DNA from: Carboxylicivirga linearis
Lineage (GTDB): Bacteria > Bacteroidota > Bacteroidia > Bacteroidales > Marinilabiliaceae
DNA: 64,000 nucleotides
NCBI RefSeq assembly: GCF_018271995.1
Contig: NZ_JAGUCO010000019.1
Location: forward strand, 1 to 64,000
Direction: 5' to 3'
In this document: piece by piece, positions 26,930 to 36,720 of the stretch
How the letters are laid out: each line of letters begins with the position of its first letter
Numbering within the stretch: the first letter of the stretch is position 1
The notes under the pieces: model-generated
What the model was told of the DNA's origin: nothing
Database searches by the model: none
The model's input: only the letters and a program-made list of their open reading frames with translations
Made by a program: the position numbers and the translations under genes

Positions 26930-29900
26930 ATGACTCCAAATACTACCGAAAGGATTAGTTTTGCTTCCATAAAGAATAAGTTAGATTACCCTGACTTACT
27001 GGAAGTTCAATTAAAATCTTTCCGCGAATTCTTCCAAATGGGTTCTACCCCAGAAGAGCGGAAATTGGAGGGGTTATATCAGGTTTTCAATGAGAATTTC
27101 CCCATTACGGATACAAGAAACAACTTCGTTCTTGAGTTTCTTGATTTCTCAATCGATCCACCACGATATAGCATCTCAGAGTGCATAGAAAGAGGTTTAA
27201 CTTTTAGCGTACCTCTAAAAGCCAAATTAAAGTTGTACTGTACCGATCCTGAGCACGAGGACTTTGATACGGTGGTACAAGATGTATATTTGGGCACAAT
27301 TCCTTACATGACCGATAAAGGTAGCTTTATCATTAATGGAGCGGAGCGTGTTGTTGTAAGTCAGTTACACCGTTCTCCTGGTGTATTCTTTGGCCAAAGT
27401 GTTCATGCGAACGGTACAAAGCTTTACTCAGCCCGTATAATTCCATTTAAAGGTTCATGGATCGAATTTGCTACCGATATTAACAGCGTGATGTATGCTT
27501 ACATCGACCGTAAGAAAAAGCTTCCGGTAACAACGTTGTTGAGAGCAATTGGATATGAAGGTGACAAGGATATTCTTGAAATCTTCGACCTTGCTGATGA
27601 AATTAAAGTCAATAAATCAAGCCTGAAGAAAGTGGTTGGCCGTAAGTTGGCTGCCCGTGTTCTTAAATCATGGATTGAGGATTTCGTAGATGAAGATACT
27701 GGTGAGGTAGTTTCGATCGAACGTAACGAAGTTATTATCGATCGTGAAACTGTTATCACTGACGAGCACGTAGAGGAAATTATTGACTCTGGTACTAAAA
27801 CCATTCTATTGCACAAGGAAAATACTAACCTTTCCGATTTTGCAATTATCTACAATACTCTTCAGAAAGACCCATGTAACTCTGAAAAAGAGGCTGTAGT
27901 CCATATCTATCGACAATTAAGAAATGCCGAGCCGCCTGATGAGGCTACCGCTCGTGATGTCATCGATAAATTGTTCTTCTCTGATAAGCGTTATGACTTA
28001 GGAGATGTAGGACGTTATCGATTGAATAAAAAATTAAATTTGAGTACCGACTGGGAAAATAAAGTACTTACACGCGAAGATATTATCGCTATTATCAAGC
28101 ACCTTATTCAGTTGATTAACTCAAAAACCGACGTAGATGATATTGACCACTTGAGTAACCGTCGTGTAAGAACCGTTGGTGAACAAATGGCTAATCAGTT
28201 TGGCGTTGGTTTAGCGCGTATGGCTCGTACCATTCGTGAGCGTATGAACGTACGCGATAATGAAGTATTTACTCCAATTGACTTGATAAACAGTAAGACT
28301 TTGTCTTCTGTAATTAATAGTTTCTTTGGAACGAATGCTTTGTCTCAGTTTATGGATCAAACAAACCCATTGGCTGAGATTACACACAAACGTCGTATGT
28401 CAGCATTAGGTCCTGGTGGTCTGTCGCGTGAGCGTGCAGGTTTCGAGGTTCGTGACGTACACTATACTCACTATGGTCGTTTGTGTCCGATTGAAACACC
28501 TGAAGGTCCAAACATTGGTTTGATTTCTTCATTATGTGTGTATGCTAAGATTAATGACCTTGGATTTATCGAAACTCCTTACCGTAAGGTAGAACAAGGA
28601 AAAGTTGATTTATCAAACGAAGGAGTATCTTATCTTACTGCAGAGGAAGAAGAAGAAAAAATAATTGCTCAGGCAAATGCTCCTTTACAAGACGATGGTA
28701 ACTTTGTTAATGACAAAGTTAAGGCTCGTGAAGAAGGTGACTTCCCGGTTGTAGAACCGAACGAAGTTCACATGATGGACGTTGCTCCAAACCAGATTGC
28801 ATCTGTTGCGGCATCTTTAATTCCTTTCTTGGAGCATGATGATGCAAACCGTGCATTGATGGGATCTAACATGATGCGTCAGGCTGTACCATTGTTACGT
28901 CCTGAATCACCTATTGTTGGAACCGGATTGGAAGGTAAATTAATTCAGGATTCACGTACTCAGGTTGTTGCCGAAGGTGATGGTGTTGTTGAGTATGTTG
29001 ATGCTGATGAAATTGTTATTCGTTACGATCAAACTGAAGATCAGCGTTTTGTTAGCTTTGAAGGTGAAACTAAACGTTATCGATTAGTTAAATATCAGAA
29101 AACAAACCAGAACACAAGTATCGATGTTAAGCCATTGGTAACAAAGGGTCAGAGAGTAGCAGCTGGTCAGATTTTGTCTGATGGTTACTCAACTGAAAAA
29201 GGTGAACTTGGTTTGGGACGTAACCTTAAAGTAGCGTTTATGCCTTGGAAAGGGTATAACTTTGAGGATGCGATTGTAATTTCTGAAAAAGTAGTTCGCG
29301 ACGATATTTTTACATCTGTTCATATTGATGAATATTCTTTGGAAGTGCGTGACACAAAACGTGGATTGGAAGAATTAACTTCTGACATTCCAAATGTTAG
29401 TGAAGAGGCTACTAAAGATTTAGATGAGAATGGTTTGATCCGAATTGGAGCACACGTTAAGCCAGGTGATATCTTAATTGGTAAGATTACACCAAAAGGT
29501 GAGAGTGATCCAACTCCGGAAGAAAAACTATTGCGTGCCATTTTTGGTGAAAAAGCAGGTGATGTTAAAGATGCATCATTAAAAGCTTCTCCATCATTAA
29601 AAGGTGTTGTAATTGACAAGAAGTTGTTCTCTCGAAATATCAAAGACCGTAAGTCACGTTCTTCAGAAAAGAGCATGATTGCGAAAATTGATGAGGATTT
29701 TGAAAGATCAGCTGAAGAAGTAAAAGGACGATTGATTGATAAATTATTTACTCAATTAAACGGTAAAACTTCTCAGGGAGTTAAGGATTATTTAGAAGTT
29801 GATATTGTATCTAAAGGTACTAAGTTTACTCAAAAAATCCTTAATGACATTGATTATTTGAATGTTAATCCTAACAATTGGACAACAGACAAAGATAAAA

Positions 29901-30739
29901 ATGAACTTATCTCTAAGGTAATTCATAACTATCGTCAAAAGTACAAAGAGTTAGAAGCTGTTGAAAAGCGCCAGAAGTACAATGTTACTATTGGTGATGA
30001 GCTTCCAGCTGGTATTGTACAATTGGCTAAAGTTTACATCGCTAAAAAGCGTAAGATTACAGTGGGTGATAAGATGGCAGGACGTCACGGTAATAAAGGT
30101 ATTGTATCGCGTATTGTACGTGCTGAAGATATGCCTTTCTTGGAAGACGGAACGCCAGTTGATATTGTATTGAACCCATTAGGTGTACCATCAAGGATGA
30201 ACCTTGGACAGATTTACGAAACTGTACTTGGTTGGGCCGGTAAAAACCTTGGAGTTAAGTTTGCTACTCCAATCTTCGACGGTGCTAAAATGGATGATTT
30301 GAACGGTTGGACCGATAAAGCAGGTATTCCTCGTTATGGTCGTACTTATTTGTACGATGGAGGAACAGGTGAGCGTTTCCACCAGCCAGCAACAGTAGGT
30401 GTTATTTACATGCTGAAACTGGGTCACATGGTAGAAGATAAGATGCACGCCAGATCGATTGGTCCTTACTCATTAATTACGCAGCAGCCATTAGGTGGTA
30501 AAGCACAGTTTGGTGGTCAGCGTTTTGGTGAGATGGAGGTATGGGCATTAGAGGCATTTGGTGCTGCTAATATCCTGCAAGAGATCTTAACTGTTAAATC
30601 GGATGATGTAATCGGACGTGCTAAGGCTTACGAAGCAATTGTTAAGGGTGATGGTTTACCTCAGGCAGGTATTCCAGAATCATTAAACGTATTGTTGCAT
30701 GAAATGCGTGGTCTTGGACTAAGCGTAAACTTAGATTAA
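26930..30739 (+). CDS. rpoB: DNA-directed RNA polymerase subunit beta
   Basis: The 1269-residue subunit has the standard beta regions. The rifampicin region ([20 protein letters not shown]), the [11 protein letters not shown] active-site lysine region and the C-terminal [13 protein letters not shown] are intact. The rifampicin-contact residues seen (Gln, Asp, His, Arg) match the sensitive wild-type pattern. Confidence 0.99.
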   Translation: MTPNTTERISFASIKNKLDYPDLLEVQLKSFREFFQMGSTPEERKLEGLYQVFNENFPITDTRNNFVLEFLDFSIDPPRYSISECIERGLTFSVPLKAKLKLYCTDPEHEDFDTVVQDVYLGTIPYMTDKGSFIINGAERVVVSQLHRSPGVFFGQSVHANGTKLYSARIIPFKGSWIEFATDINSVMYAYIDRKKKLPVTTLLRAIGYEGDKDILEIFDLADEIKVNKSSLKKVVGRKLAARVLKSWIEDFVDEDTGEVVSIERNEVIIDRETVITDEHVEEIIDSGTKTILLHKENTNLSDFAIIYNTLQKDPCNSEKEAVVHIYRQLRNAEPPDEATARDVIDKLFFSDKRYDLGDVGRYRLNKKLNLSTDWENKVLTREDIIAIIKHLIQLINSKTDVDDIDHLSNRRVRTVGEQMANQFGVGLARMARTIRERMNVRDNEVFTPIDLINSKTLSSVINSFFGTNALSQFMDQTNPLAEITHKRRMSALGPGGLSRERAGFEVRDVHYTHYGRLCPIETPEGPNIGLISSLCVYAKINDLGFIETPYRKVEQGKVDLSNEGVSYLTAEEEEEKIIAQANAPLQDDGNFVNDKVKAREEGDFPVVEPNEVHMMDVAPNQIASVAASLIPFLEHDDANRALMGSNMMRQAVPLLRPESPIVGTGLEGKLIQDSRTQVVAEGDGVVEYVDADEIVIRYDQTEDQRFVSFEGETKRYRLVKYQKTNQNTSIDVKPLVTKGQRVAAGQILSDGYSTEKGELGLGRNLKVAFMPWKGYNFEDAIVISEKVVRDDIFTSVHIDEYSLEVRDTKRGLEELTSDIPNVSEEATKDLDENGLIRIGAHVKPGDILIGKITPKGESDPTPEEKLLRAIFGEKAGDVKDASLKASPSLKGVVIDKKLFSRNIKDRKSRSSEKSMIAKIDEDFERSAEEVKGRLIDKLFTQLNGKTSQGVKDYLEVDIVSKGTKFTQKILNDIDYLNVNPNNWTTDKDKNELISKVIHNYRQKYKELEAVEKRQKYNVTIGDELPAGIVQLAKVYIAKKRKITVGDKMAGRHGNKGIVSRIVRAEDMPFLEDGTPVDIVLNPLGVPSRMNLGQIYETVLGWAGKNLGVKFATPIFDGAKMDDLNGWTDKAGIPRYGRTYLYDGGTGERFHQPATVGVIYMLKLGHMVEDKMHARSIGPYSLITQQPLGGKAQFGGQRFGEMEVWALEAFGAANILQEILTVKSDDVIGRAKAYEAIVKGDGLPQAGIPESLNVLLHEMRGLGLSVNLD

Positions 30740-30750
30740 TAGTCTGATCG

Positions 30751-30776
30751 AAGAGGATGGTGTTCGCATCATTCTC
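30751..30776 (+). other. UUCG-capped hairpin between rpoB and rpoC
   Basis: An 11-bp stem with two G-U pairs (30751-30761 with 30766-30776) is closed by a TTCG tetraloop. There is no T run. It lies alone in the 77-bp rpoB-rpoC gap and could be an RNase site or an mRNA end stabiliser. Confidence 0.65.
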
Positions 30777-30816
30777 TTGATATCCATATTTATAATTTTC
30801 AAATACTCTACGCTAT

Positions 30817-33800
30817 ATGGCATTTAGAAGAGATCAGAAAGCAAAGACTAGTTTCAATAAAATCACTATTGGCTTGGCTTCACCAGAAGAAATTCTGGAA
30901 ATGTCGAGTGGGGAAGTGCTTAAACCTGAAACTATCAACTACCGTACATATAAGCCTGAGCGCGATGGATTATTCTGTGAAAGAATTTTCGGTCCGGTAA
31001 AGGATTATGAATGTCACTGTGGTAAATATAAGCGTATCAGGTACCGAGGTATTGTCTGCGACCGTTGTGGTGTGGAAGTAACCGAGAAAAAGGTGCGTCG
31101 TGAGAGAATGGGACATATCTCGTTGGTAGTTCCTGTAGCTCACATTTGGTATTTCAAGTCGTTGCCTAATAAAATTGGTTACTTACTTGGTTTACCAACC
31201 AAAAAATTGGATACTATCATTTATTACGAGCGATATGTTGTTATTAATGCTGGTGTTAAAGCTGAAGATGGTATCAATAAAATGGATTTCTTAACAGAAG
31301 AGGAATATTTAGATATTCTTGAAACTCTTCCAAAAGATAATCAACATTTAGATGATGACGATCCAAACAAGTTTATTGCAAAAATGGGTGCTGAGGCATT
31401 ACATATGTTGCTTGGACGAATTGATTTGGATGCTCTATCATATGATTTACGTCACAAAGCAAATACCGAGACTTCACAGCAACGTAAGAACGAGGCTTTA
31501 AAGCGTCTACAGGTTGTTGAGTCGTTCCGTGATTCACAAGGTATCAATCGTCCGGAATGGATGATTGTAAAAGTAGTACCAGTTATACCACCGGAATTAC
31601 GTCCATTGGTACCATTGGATGGTGGTCGTTTTGCTACTTCCGATTTGAATGATTTGTATCGTCGTGTTATTATCCGTAATAACCGATTGAAGCGATTAAT
31701 CGAAATCAAAGCTCCGGAAGTAATCTTACGTAACGAAAAACGTATGTTACAGGAGTCTGTTGATTCATTATTCGATAACTCACGTAAATCAAATGCTGTT
31801 AAAACCGATTCAAACCGTCCTTTAAAATCATTAAGTGATAGTTTGAAAGGTAAGCAAGGACGTTTCCGTCAGAACTTGTTAGGTAAGCGTGTTGATTACT
31901 CTGCTCGTTCGGTTATTGTGGTAGGTCCTGAATTGAATATGCATGAGTGTGGTATTCCAAAAGATATGGCCGCTGAGCTGTTTAAACCATTTGTTATCCG
32001 TAAGTTGATTGAACGCGGAGTGGTTAAGACTGTAAAATCAGCTAAGAAAATCGTTGACCGTAAAGATCCTGTAGTTTGGGATATTTTGGAAAACGTAATG
32101 AAAGGTCATCCGGTACTGTTAAACCGTGCTCCTACGCTTCACCGTCTAGGTATTCAGGCTTTCCAGCCAAAAATGATTGAAGGTAAAGCGATTCAATTAC
32201 ACCCATTGGCTTGTTCGGCATTTAATGCTGACTTTGATGGTGACCAGATGGCGGTTCACTTGCCATTAGGTAATGCCGCAATTTTGGAAGCTCAAATGTT
32301 GATGTTAGGTTCTCAAAACATTTTGAACCCTGCCAACGGAGCTCCTATTACTGTACCTTCTCAGGATATGGTTTTGGGTCTGTACTACATGACTAAGCCA
32401 CGTGAAGGTGCGAAAGGTGAAGGATTAACTTTCTATTCGCCAGAGGAAACCAAAATTGCATTTAATGAAAAACGTGTAGATCTTCATGCTATCGTTAAGG
32501 TGAAAACCAATGATGTTAACGAGGAAGGTGAAATCTATGAAACTATAATTGAAACCACTGTTGGACGTATCTTATTTAATGAGTTCGTTCCTTCAAAAGC
32601 AGGTTATATCAACACAGTGCTAACTAAAAAAGCATTGCGTGATATTATTGGAAATGTTCACAAAGTATGTGGTGCTCCACGTACGGCTCAGTTCCTTGAT
32701 GCGATTAAAAACTTAGGTTATCGCATGGCCTTCGAAGGTGGATTGTCGTTTAACTTAGGTGATGTTATTATTCCTGCTGAAAAAGAAACTTTAGTGCAGG
32801 AAGGATACGACGAAGTAGAGGAAGTAATGAATAACTATAACATGGGTTTCATTACCAACAACGAACGTTACAACCAGATTATCGATATTTGGACGCATGT
32901 TAACGCTCGATTGACTCAAACTTTGATGAACCAGATTAGTTCAGACAGACAAGGTTTCAACTCAGTATATATGATGCTTGATTCTGGTGCGAGGGGTTCT
33001 AAAGAACAAATTCGTCAGTTATCAGGTATGAGGGGTCTGATGGCTAAACCTCAAAAATCAGGTGCTGAAGGTGGTCAGATTATTGAAAACCCAATTCTTT
33101 CGAACTTTAAAGAAGGACTGTCGGTGTTAGAGTACTTTATCTCTACTCACGGTGCTCGTAAAGGTTTGGCGGATACCGCACTTAAAACTGCGGATGCGGG
33201 ATACCTTACTCGTCGTTTGGTTGACGTATCTCAGGATGTGGTTATTCTGGAAGAAGATTGTGGTACTTTAAGAGGTTTGACTGCAACCGATATTAAGAAT
33301 AACGAAGAAGTAGTTGCTTCCCTATATGAACGTATTTTAGGACGTGTTTCTGTTCACGATATTTATCACCCAAGTACTGGTGAAAAACTAGTAAGTGCTG
33401 GTGAAGAGATTGTAGAAGCACAAGCTCAATTGATTGAAGATTCTCCAATCGAGCGTGTAGAAATTCGTTCAGTATTAACATGTGAGTCTAAGCAAGGTGT
33501 TTGTGCTAAATGTTACGGACGTAACCTGGCAACAGGTCGCATGGTTCAAATGGGTGAATCAGTTGGTGTAATTGCTGCTCAGTCGATTGGTGAGCCGGGT
33601 ACACAGCTTACACTACGTACCTTCCACGTAGGGGGTACCGCAGGTAACATCACATCAGAAAACAGTATCAATGCTAAATACGATGGTGTTGTTGAGATTG
33701 ATGAATTACGTAGTGTGCCAACAACCACTGAAGAAGGAGATGAAGTAGATGTGGTAATTGGTCGTTTGGCAGAATTGCGTATCATCGATAAGAATACGAA

Positions 33801-35091
33801 TATTTCCTTAACAACACACCCAATTCCTTATGGTGCTAAACTTCGCATTAAAAACGGAGCCGATATTAAGAAAGGCGATGTAATTTGTGAATGGGATCCA
33901 TATAATGCCTTGATTATTACAGAAAAAACCGGTAAGGTTTCTTTTGAAAATATGATTGACGGTGTTACTTATAAAGAGGAGTCGGATGAGCAAACTGGTT
34001 TCAAAGAAAAAGTAATTACTGAAACTCGTGATAAAACTAAGAACCCTTCATTACGTGTATTAAGCGATGATGGAGAAATTCTTAAAACATACAACTTACC
34101 TGTAGGTGCTCACATCTCAGTAGAAGAAGGTGAAGCGGTTAAAATGGGTCAGATCCTTGCTAAGATTCCACGTGCTGTTGGTAAAGCAGGTGATATCACA
34201 GGGGGTCTTCCACGTGTTACCGAGTTATTTGAGGCACGTAACCCAAGTAACCCTGCTGTAGTTTCTGAGGTTGATGGAGAGGTGACGTTTGGTAAAATCA
34301 AACGTGGTAACCGCGAAATCATGGTAACCTCTAAGATCGGTGAAGTTAAGAAATACTTAGTGTCACTTTCTAAACAGATCCTTGTTCAGGAGAACGATTA
34401 CGTACGTGCAGGTACACCTCTTTCTGATGGTGCAACTACACCAAACGATATCTTGAGCATTAAAGGTCCTACAGCTGTACAGGAATATATTGTGAACGAA
34501 GTTCAGGATGTATACCGTCTACAAGGTGTAAAAATCAACGATAAGCACTTCGAAATTATTGTGCGTCAGATGATGCGTAAAGTTGACATTGCTGATCCGG
34601 GTGATACTAAATTCCTGGAAAAACAAATCGTTGATAAGATTGAGTTCATGGAAGAGAACGACAATATCTGGGGTAAAAAAGTAGTTGAAGATGCTGGCGA
34701 TTCACAATCGTTGAAACCTGGCATGATCATTACTGCCCGTCGTTTGCGTGATGAAAACTCTCAGTTGAAGCGTCGTGACTTGAAAACTGTTACAGCTCGT
34801 GAAGCTATTCCGGCAACATCAAGTCAGGTACTACAGGGTATTACCCGTGCCGCACTTCAAACTAAGAGCTTTATGTCTGCTGCATCCTTCCAGGAAACGA
34901 CTAAAGTGTTGAACGAAGCTGCAATCCAAGGTAAGATCGATAGATTAGAAGGATTGAAGGAAAATGTGATCTGTGGTCACTTGATTCCTGCCGGTACAGG
35001 TGTGCGTACTTTCAACAAAGTTGTAGTTGGATCCAGAGAAGAATTCGATCGCCTTGTTGGTAAAGAGGTGGTTGAAGAGAATCAGGACTAA
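30817..35091 (+). CDS. rpoC: DNA-directed RNA polymerase subunit beta prime
   Basis: The 1424-residue subunit shows the zinc-binding site [20 protein letters not shown], the magnesium-binding [12 protein letters not shown] and the trigger-loop region ending in [20 protein letters not shown]. Its length fits the Bacteroidota form with its lineage-specific insertions. Confidence 0.99.
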   Translation: MAFRRDQKAKTSFNKITIGLASPEEILEMSSGEVLKPETINYRTYKPERDGLFCERIFGPVKDYECHCGKYKRIRYRGIVCDRCGVEVTEKKVRRERMGHISLVVPVAHIWYFKSLPNKIGYLLGLPTKKLDTIIYYERYVVINAGVKAEDGINKMDFLTEEEYLDILETLPKDNQHLDDDDPNKFIAKMGAEALHMLLGRIDLDALSYDLRHKANTETSQQRKNEALKRLQVVESFRDSQGINRPEWMIVKVVPVIPPELRPLVPLDGGRFATSDLNDLYRRVIIRNNRLKRLIEIKAPEVILRNEKRMLQESVDSLFDNSRKSNAVKTDSNRPLKSLSDSLKGKQGRFRQNLLGKRVDYSARSVIVVGPELNMHECGIPKDMAAELFKPFVIRKLIERGVVKTVKSAKKIVDRKDPVVWDILENVMKGHPVLLNRAPTLHRLGIQAFQPKMIEGKAIQLHPLACSAFNADFDGDQMAVHLPLGNAAILEAQMLMLGSQNILNPANGAPITVPSQDMVLGLYYMTKPREGAKGEGLTFYSPEETKIAFNEKRVDLHAIVKVKTNDVNEEGEIYETIIETTVGRILFNEFVPSKAGYINTVLTKKALRDIIGNVHKVCGAPRTAQFLDAIKNLGYRMAFEGGLSFNLGDVIIPAEKETLVQEGYDEVEEVMNNYNMGFITNNERYNQIIDIWTHVNARLTQTLMNQISSDRQGFNSVYMMLDSGARGSKEQIRQLSGMRGLMAKPQKSGAEGGQIIENPILSNFKEGLSVLEYFISTHGARKGLADTALKTADAGYLTRRLVDVSQDVVILEEDCGTLRGLTATDIKNNEEVVASLYERILGRVSVHDIYHPSTGEKLVSAGEEIVEAQAQLIEDSPIERVEIRSVLTCESKQGVCAKCYGRNLATGRMVQMGESVGVIAAQSIGEPGTQLTLRTFHVGGTAGNITSENSINAKYDGVVEIDELRSVPTTTEEGDEVDVVIGRLAELRIIDKNTNISLTTHPIPYGAKLRIKNGADIKKGDVICEWDPYNALIITEKTGKVSFENMIDGVTYKEESDEQTGFKEKVITETRDKTKNPSLRVLSDDGEILKTYNLPVGAHISVEEGEAVKMGQILAKIPRAVGKAGDITGGLPRVTELFEARNPSNPAVVSEVDGEVTFGKIKRGNREIMVTSKIGEVKKYLVSLSKQILVQENDYVRAGTPLSDGATTPNDILSIKGPTAVQEYIVNEVQDVYRLQGVKINDKHFEIIVRQMMRKVDIADPGDTKFLEKQIVDKIEFMEENDNIWGKKVVEDAGDSQSLKPGMIITARRLRDENSQLKRRDLKTVTAREAIPATSSQVLQGITRAALQTKSFMSAASFQETTKVLNEAAIQGKIDRLEGLKENVICGHLIPAGTGVRTFNKVVVGSREEFDRLVGKEVVEENQD

Positions 35092-35116
35092 ACAAATTAT
35101 TTTGAGATAAGGAGAG

Positions 35117-35147
35117 AGGGGGAGCACGTTAGTGACTTCCCCTTTTT
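35117..35147 (+). terminator. Terminator-like hairpin after rpoC
   Basis: An imperfect GC-rich stem (about 35117-35127 with 35132-35143, loop GTTA) is followed by a run of five T. It lies between rpoC and the DUF3467 gene, so read-through would be partial. Confidence 0.65.
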
Positions 35148-35162
35148 CGAAAAAATATAACT

Positions 35163-35489
35163 ATGGAAGACAAGAAGAATCAAAATCAATTGAATATCGA
35201 GCTGAAAGAGGATGTTGCACAAGGTGTTTACTCAAACCTTGCTGTTATTACTCATTCTCCTTCAGAGTTTGTATTAGACTTTGTGCGTGTAATGCCAGGT
35301 GTACCTAAAGCACAGGTTAAATCGCGTGTAATTATTACACCAGAACATGCCAAACGTTTAATGAATGCATTGATGGATAACATCAAACGATACGAATCAA
35401 TACATGGACCAATTAAAAATTCAGCACCACAAGGTCCCGATGGAGGCCCCGTAATGCCAATGAATTTTGGTCCAACCGGACAAGCATAA
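35163..35489 (+). CDS. DUF3467 family protein
   Basis: The 108-residue acidic protein matches the DUF3467 family: IELKEDVAQGVYSNLAVITHSPSEFVLDF, then VKSRVIITPEHAKRLMNAL. Its last 25 residues are rich in glycine and proline. No function is established. It follows rpoC directly, separated only by a weak hairpin, and I recall this position as common in Bacteroidota. A link with transcription or with the polymerase is an inference from position alone. Confidence 0.88.
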   Translation: MEDKKNQNQLNIELKEDVAQGVYSNLAVITHSPSEFVLDFVRVMPGVPKAQVKSRVIITPEHAKRLMNALMDNIKRYESIHGPIKNSAPQGPDGGPVMPMNFGPTGQA

Positions 35490-35495
35490 AGATAA

Positions 35496-35523
35496 AACGG
35501 GGCAATCTGCTCCGTTTTTTTTA
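35496..35523 (+). terminator. Rho-independent terminator of the rpo operon
   Basis: A 9-bp stem with one G-U pair (35496-35504 with 35508-35516) and a run of eight T (35515-35522) ends the superoperon. Confidence 0.88.
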
Positions 35524-35541
35524 TTTTTATGAAAAAAATAA

Positions 35542-36708
35542 ATGCCCACTCGATTATTATTCTGGATTTTCTTATTACTGACTGTTTCATGTACTTCTGC
35601 TCAAACAAAAAAGGAAGAGATTGTACTTGGAGCAGAACAGTTCGAATCTTATCTACCTCTAGTAAAAGATAAGAAAGTTGGTTTGTTGGTTAATCACACT
35701 TCGCTGGTAGATCAAACTCACTTACTAGATACTCTTTTATCATTAAATATTGATGTTCAAAAAGTATTTGCTCCTGAACATGGTTTCAGGGGGAAGGCTG
35801 ATGCCGGAGAGCCGATAAAAAGCAATGTGGATGTTGAAACGGGTATTCCTATTGTTTCGATGTATGGGAGAAGTAAAAAGCCATCAGCAGAATCGTTACA
35901 AGACATTGATGTGGTAATTTTCGATATTCAGGATGTGGGATGTCGTTTCTATACATATATATCATCGATGCATTACATGATGGAAGCATGTGCCGAGAAT
36001 AGTGTAAAATTCATTGTGTTGGATCGACCAAATCCCAATGGAGACTATTGCGATGGACCTGTTCTGCAAAAAGAATTTCAATCATTTGTTGGAATGCATC
36101 CCATACCTGTTGTGCATGGATGCACGGTTGGAGAATTAGCTCAGATGATCAATCAGGAACATTGGTTAAAGGATAGTGTCATGGTGAATCTGACAGTAAT
36201 ACCAATGAAACATTATACGCATCAAACGCCTTATTCTTTGCCTGTCAAACCTTCGCCTAATCTGCCGAATGATATTTCTATTCGTTTGTATCCTTCACTT
36301 TGCTTTTTTGAAGCAACTACCATTAGTATTGGTCGCGGAACGTATATGCCGTTTCAGGTAATTGGTTATCCCGATTATTGCATGGGAGATTTTACTTTTA
36401 CACCTGTTTCCATAGAAGGGATGTCGAAATATCCGCCTCAGCAAGATCAGCTCTGCTATGGAGTCGATTTACGAAAGGAAGATTTATCACATCGTTTTAC
36501 ATTGCAATATTTCATCGATTTGATGAATAAATGCGTTCCTGCAGATTCATTAATCGATAGAGAAAACTGGTTTAACCTGTTGGCAGGTAATGATACGCTT
36601 TTAAAGAAAATAAAAGAAGGATGGACTGAAGATCGTATCAAGAAAAGCTGGCAGAAGGAATTGGATGATTATACTAAGATGAGGCAGAAATACTTATTAT
36701 ATCCTTAA
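35542..36708 (+). CDS. namZ: Exo-beta-N-acetylmuramidase NamZ (DUF1343, GH171), lipoprotein
   Basis: The 388-residue protein has a lipoprotein signal (LLLTVSC, Cys17). DUF1343 motifs are clear: VFAPEHGFRGKADAGEPI with the probable catalytic acid, SMYGRSKKPS and FDIQDVGCRFYTY. Characterised members release MurNAc from the non-reducing end of peptidoglycan chains. The next gene (12 nt away) fuses a NagZ-like glucosaminidase to a beta-lactamase-fold domain, as in the Bacillus namZ-nagZ-amiE set, which supports a role in cell wall recycling or scavenging. The lipobox points to the periplasm. Confidence 0.88.
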   Translation: MPTRLLFWIFLLLTVSCTSAQTKKEEIVLGAEQFESYLPLVKDKKVGLLVNHTSLVDQTHLLDTLLSLNIDVQKVFAPEHGFRGKADAGEPIKSNVDVETGIPIVSMYGRSKKPSAESLQDIDVVIFDIQDVGCRFYTYISSMHYMMEACAENSVKFIVLDRPNPNGDYCDGPVLQKEFQSFVGMHPIPVVHGCTVGELAQMINQEHWLKDSVMVNLTVIPMKHYTHQTPYSLPVKPSPNLPNDISIRLYPSLCFFEATTISIGRGTYMPFQVIGYPDYCMGDFTFTPVSIEGMSKYPPQQDQLCYGVDLRKEDLSHRFTLQYFIDLMNKCVPADSLIDRENWFNLLAGNDTLLKKIKEGWTEDRIKKSWQKELDDYTKMRQKYLLYP

Positions 36709-36720
36709 GAAGATAATCCT

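Noticed and set aside
35529-35541. ATG at 35529 as the namZ start
   Set aside because: It is in a different frame from the NamZ protein; the ATG at 35542 yields a proper lipoprotein signal.
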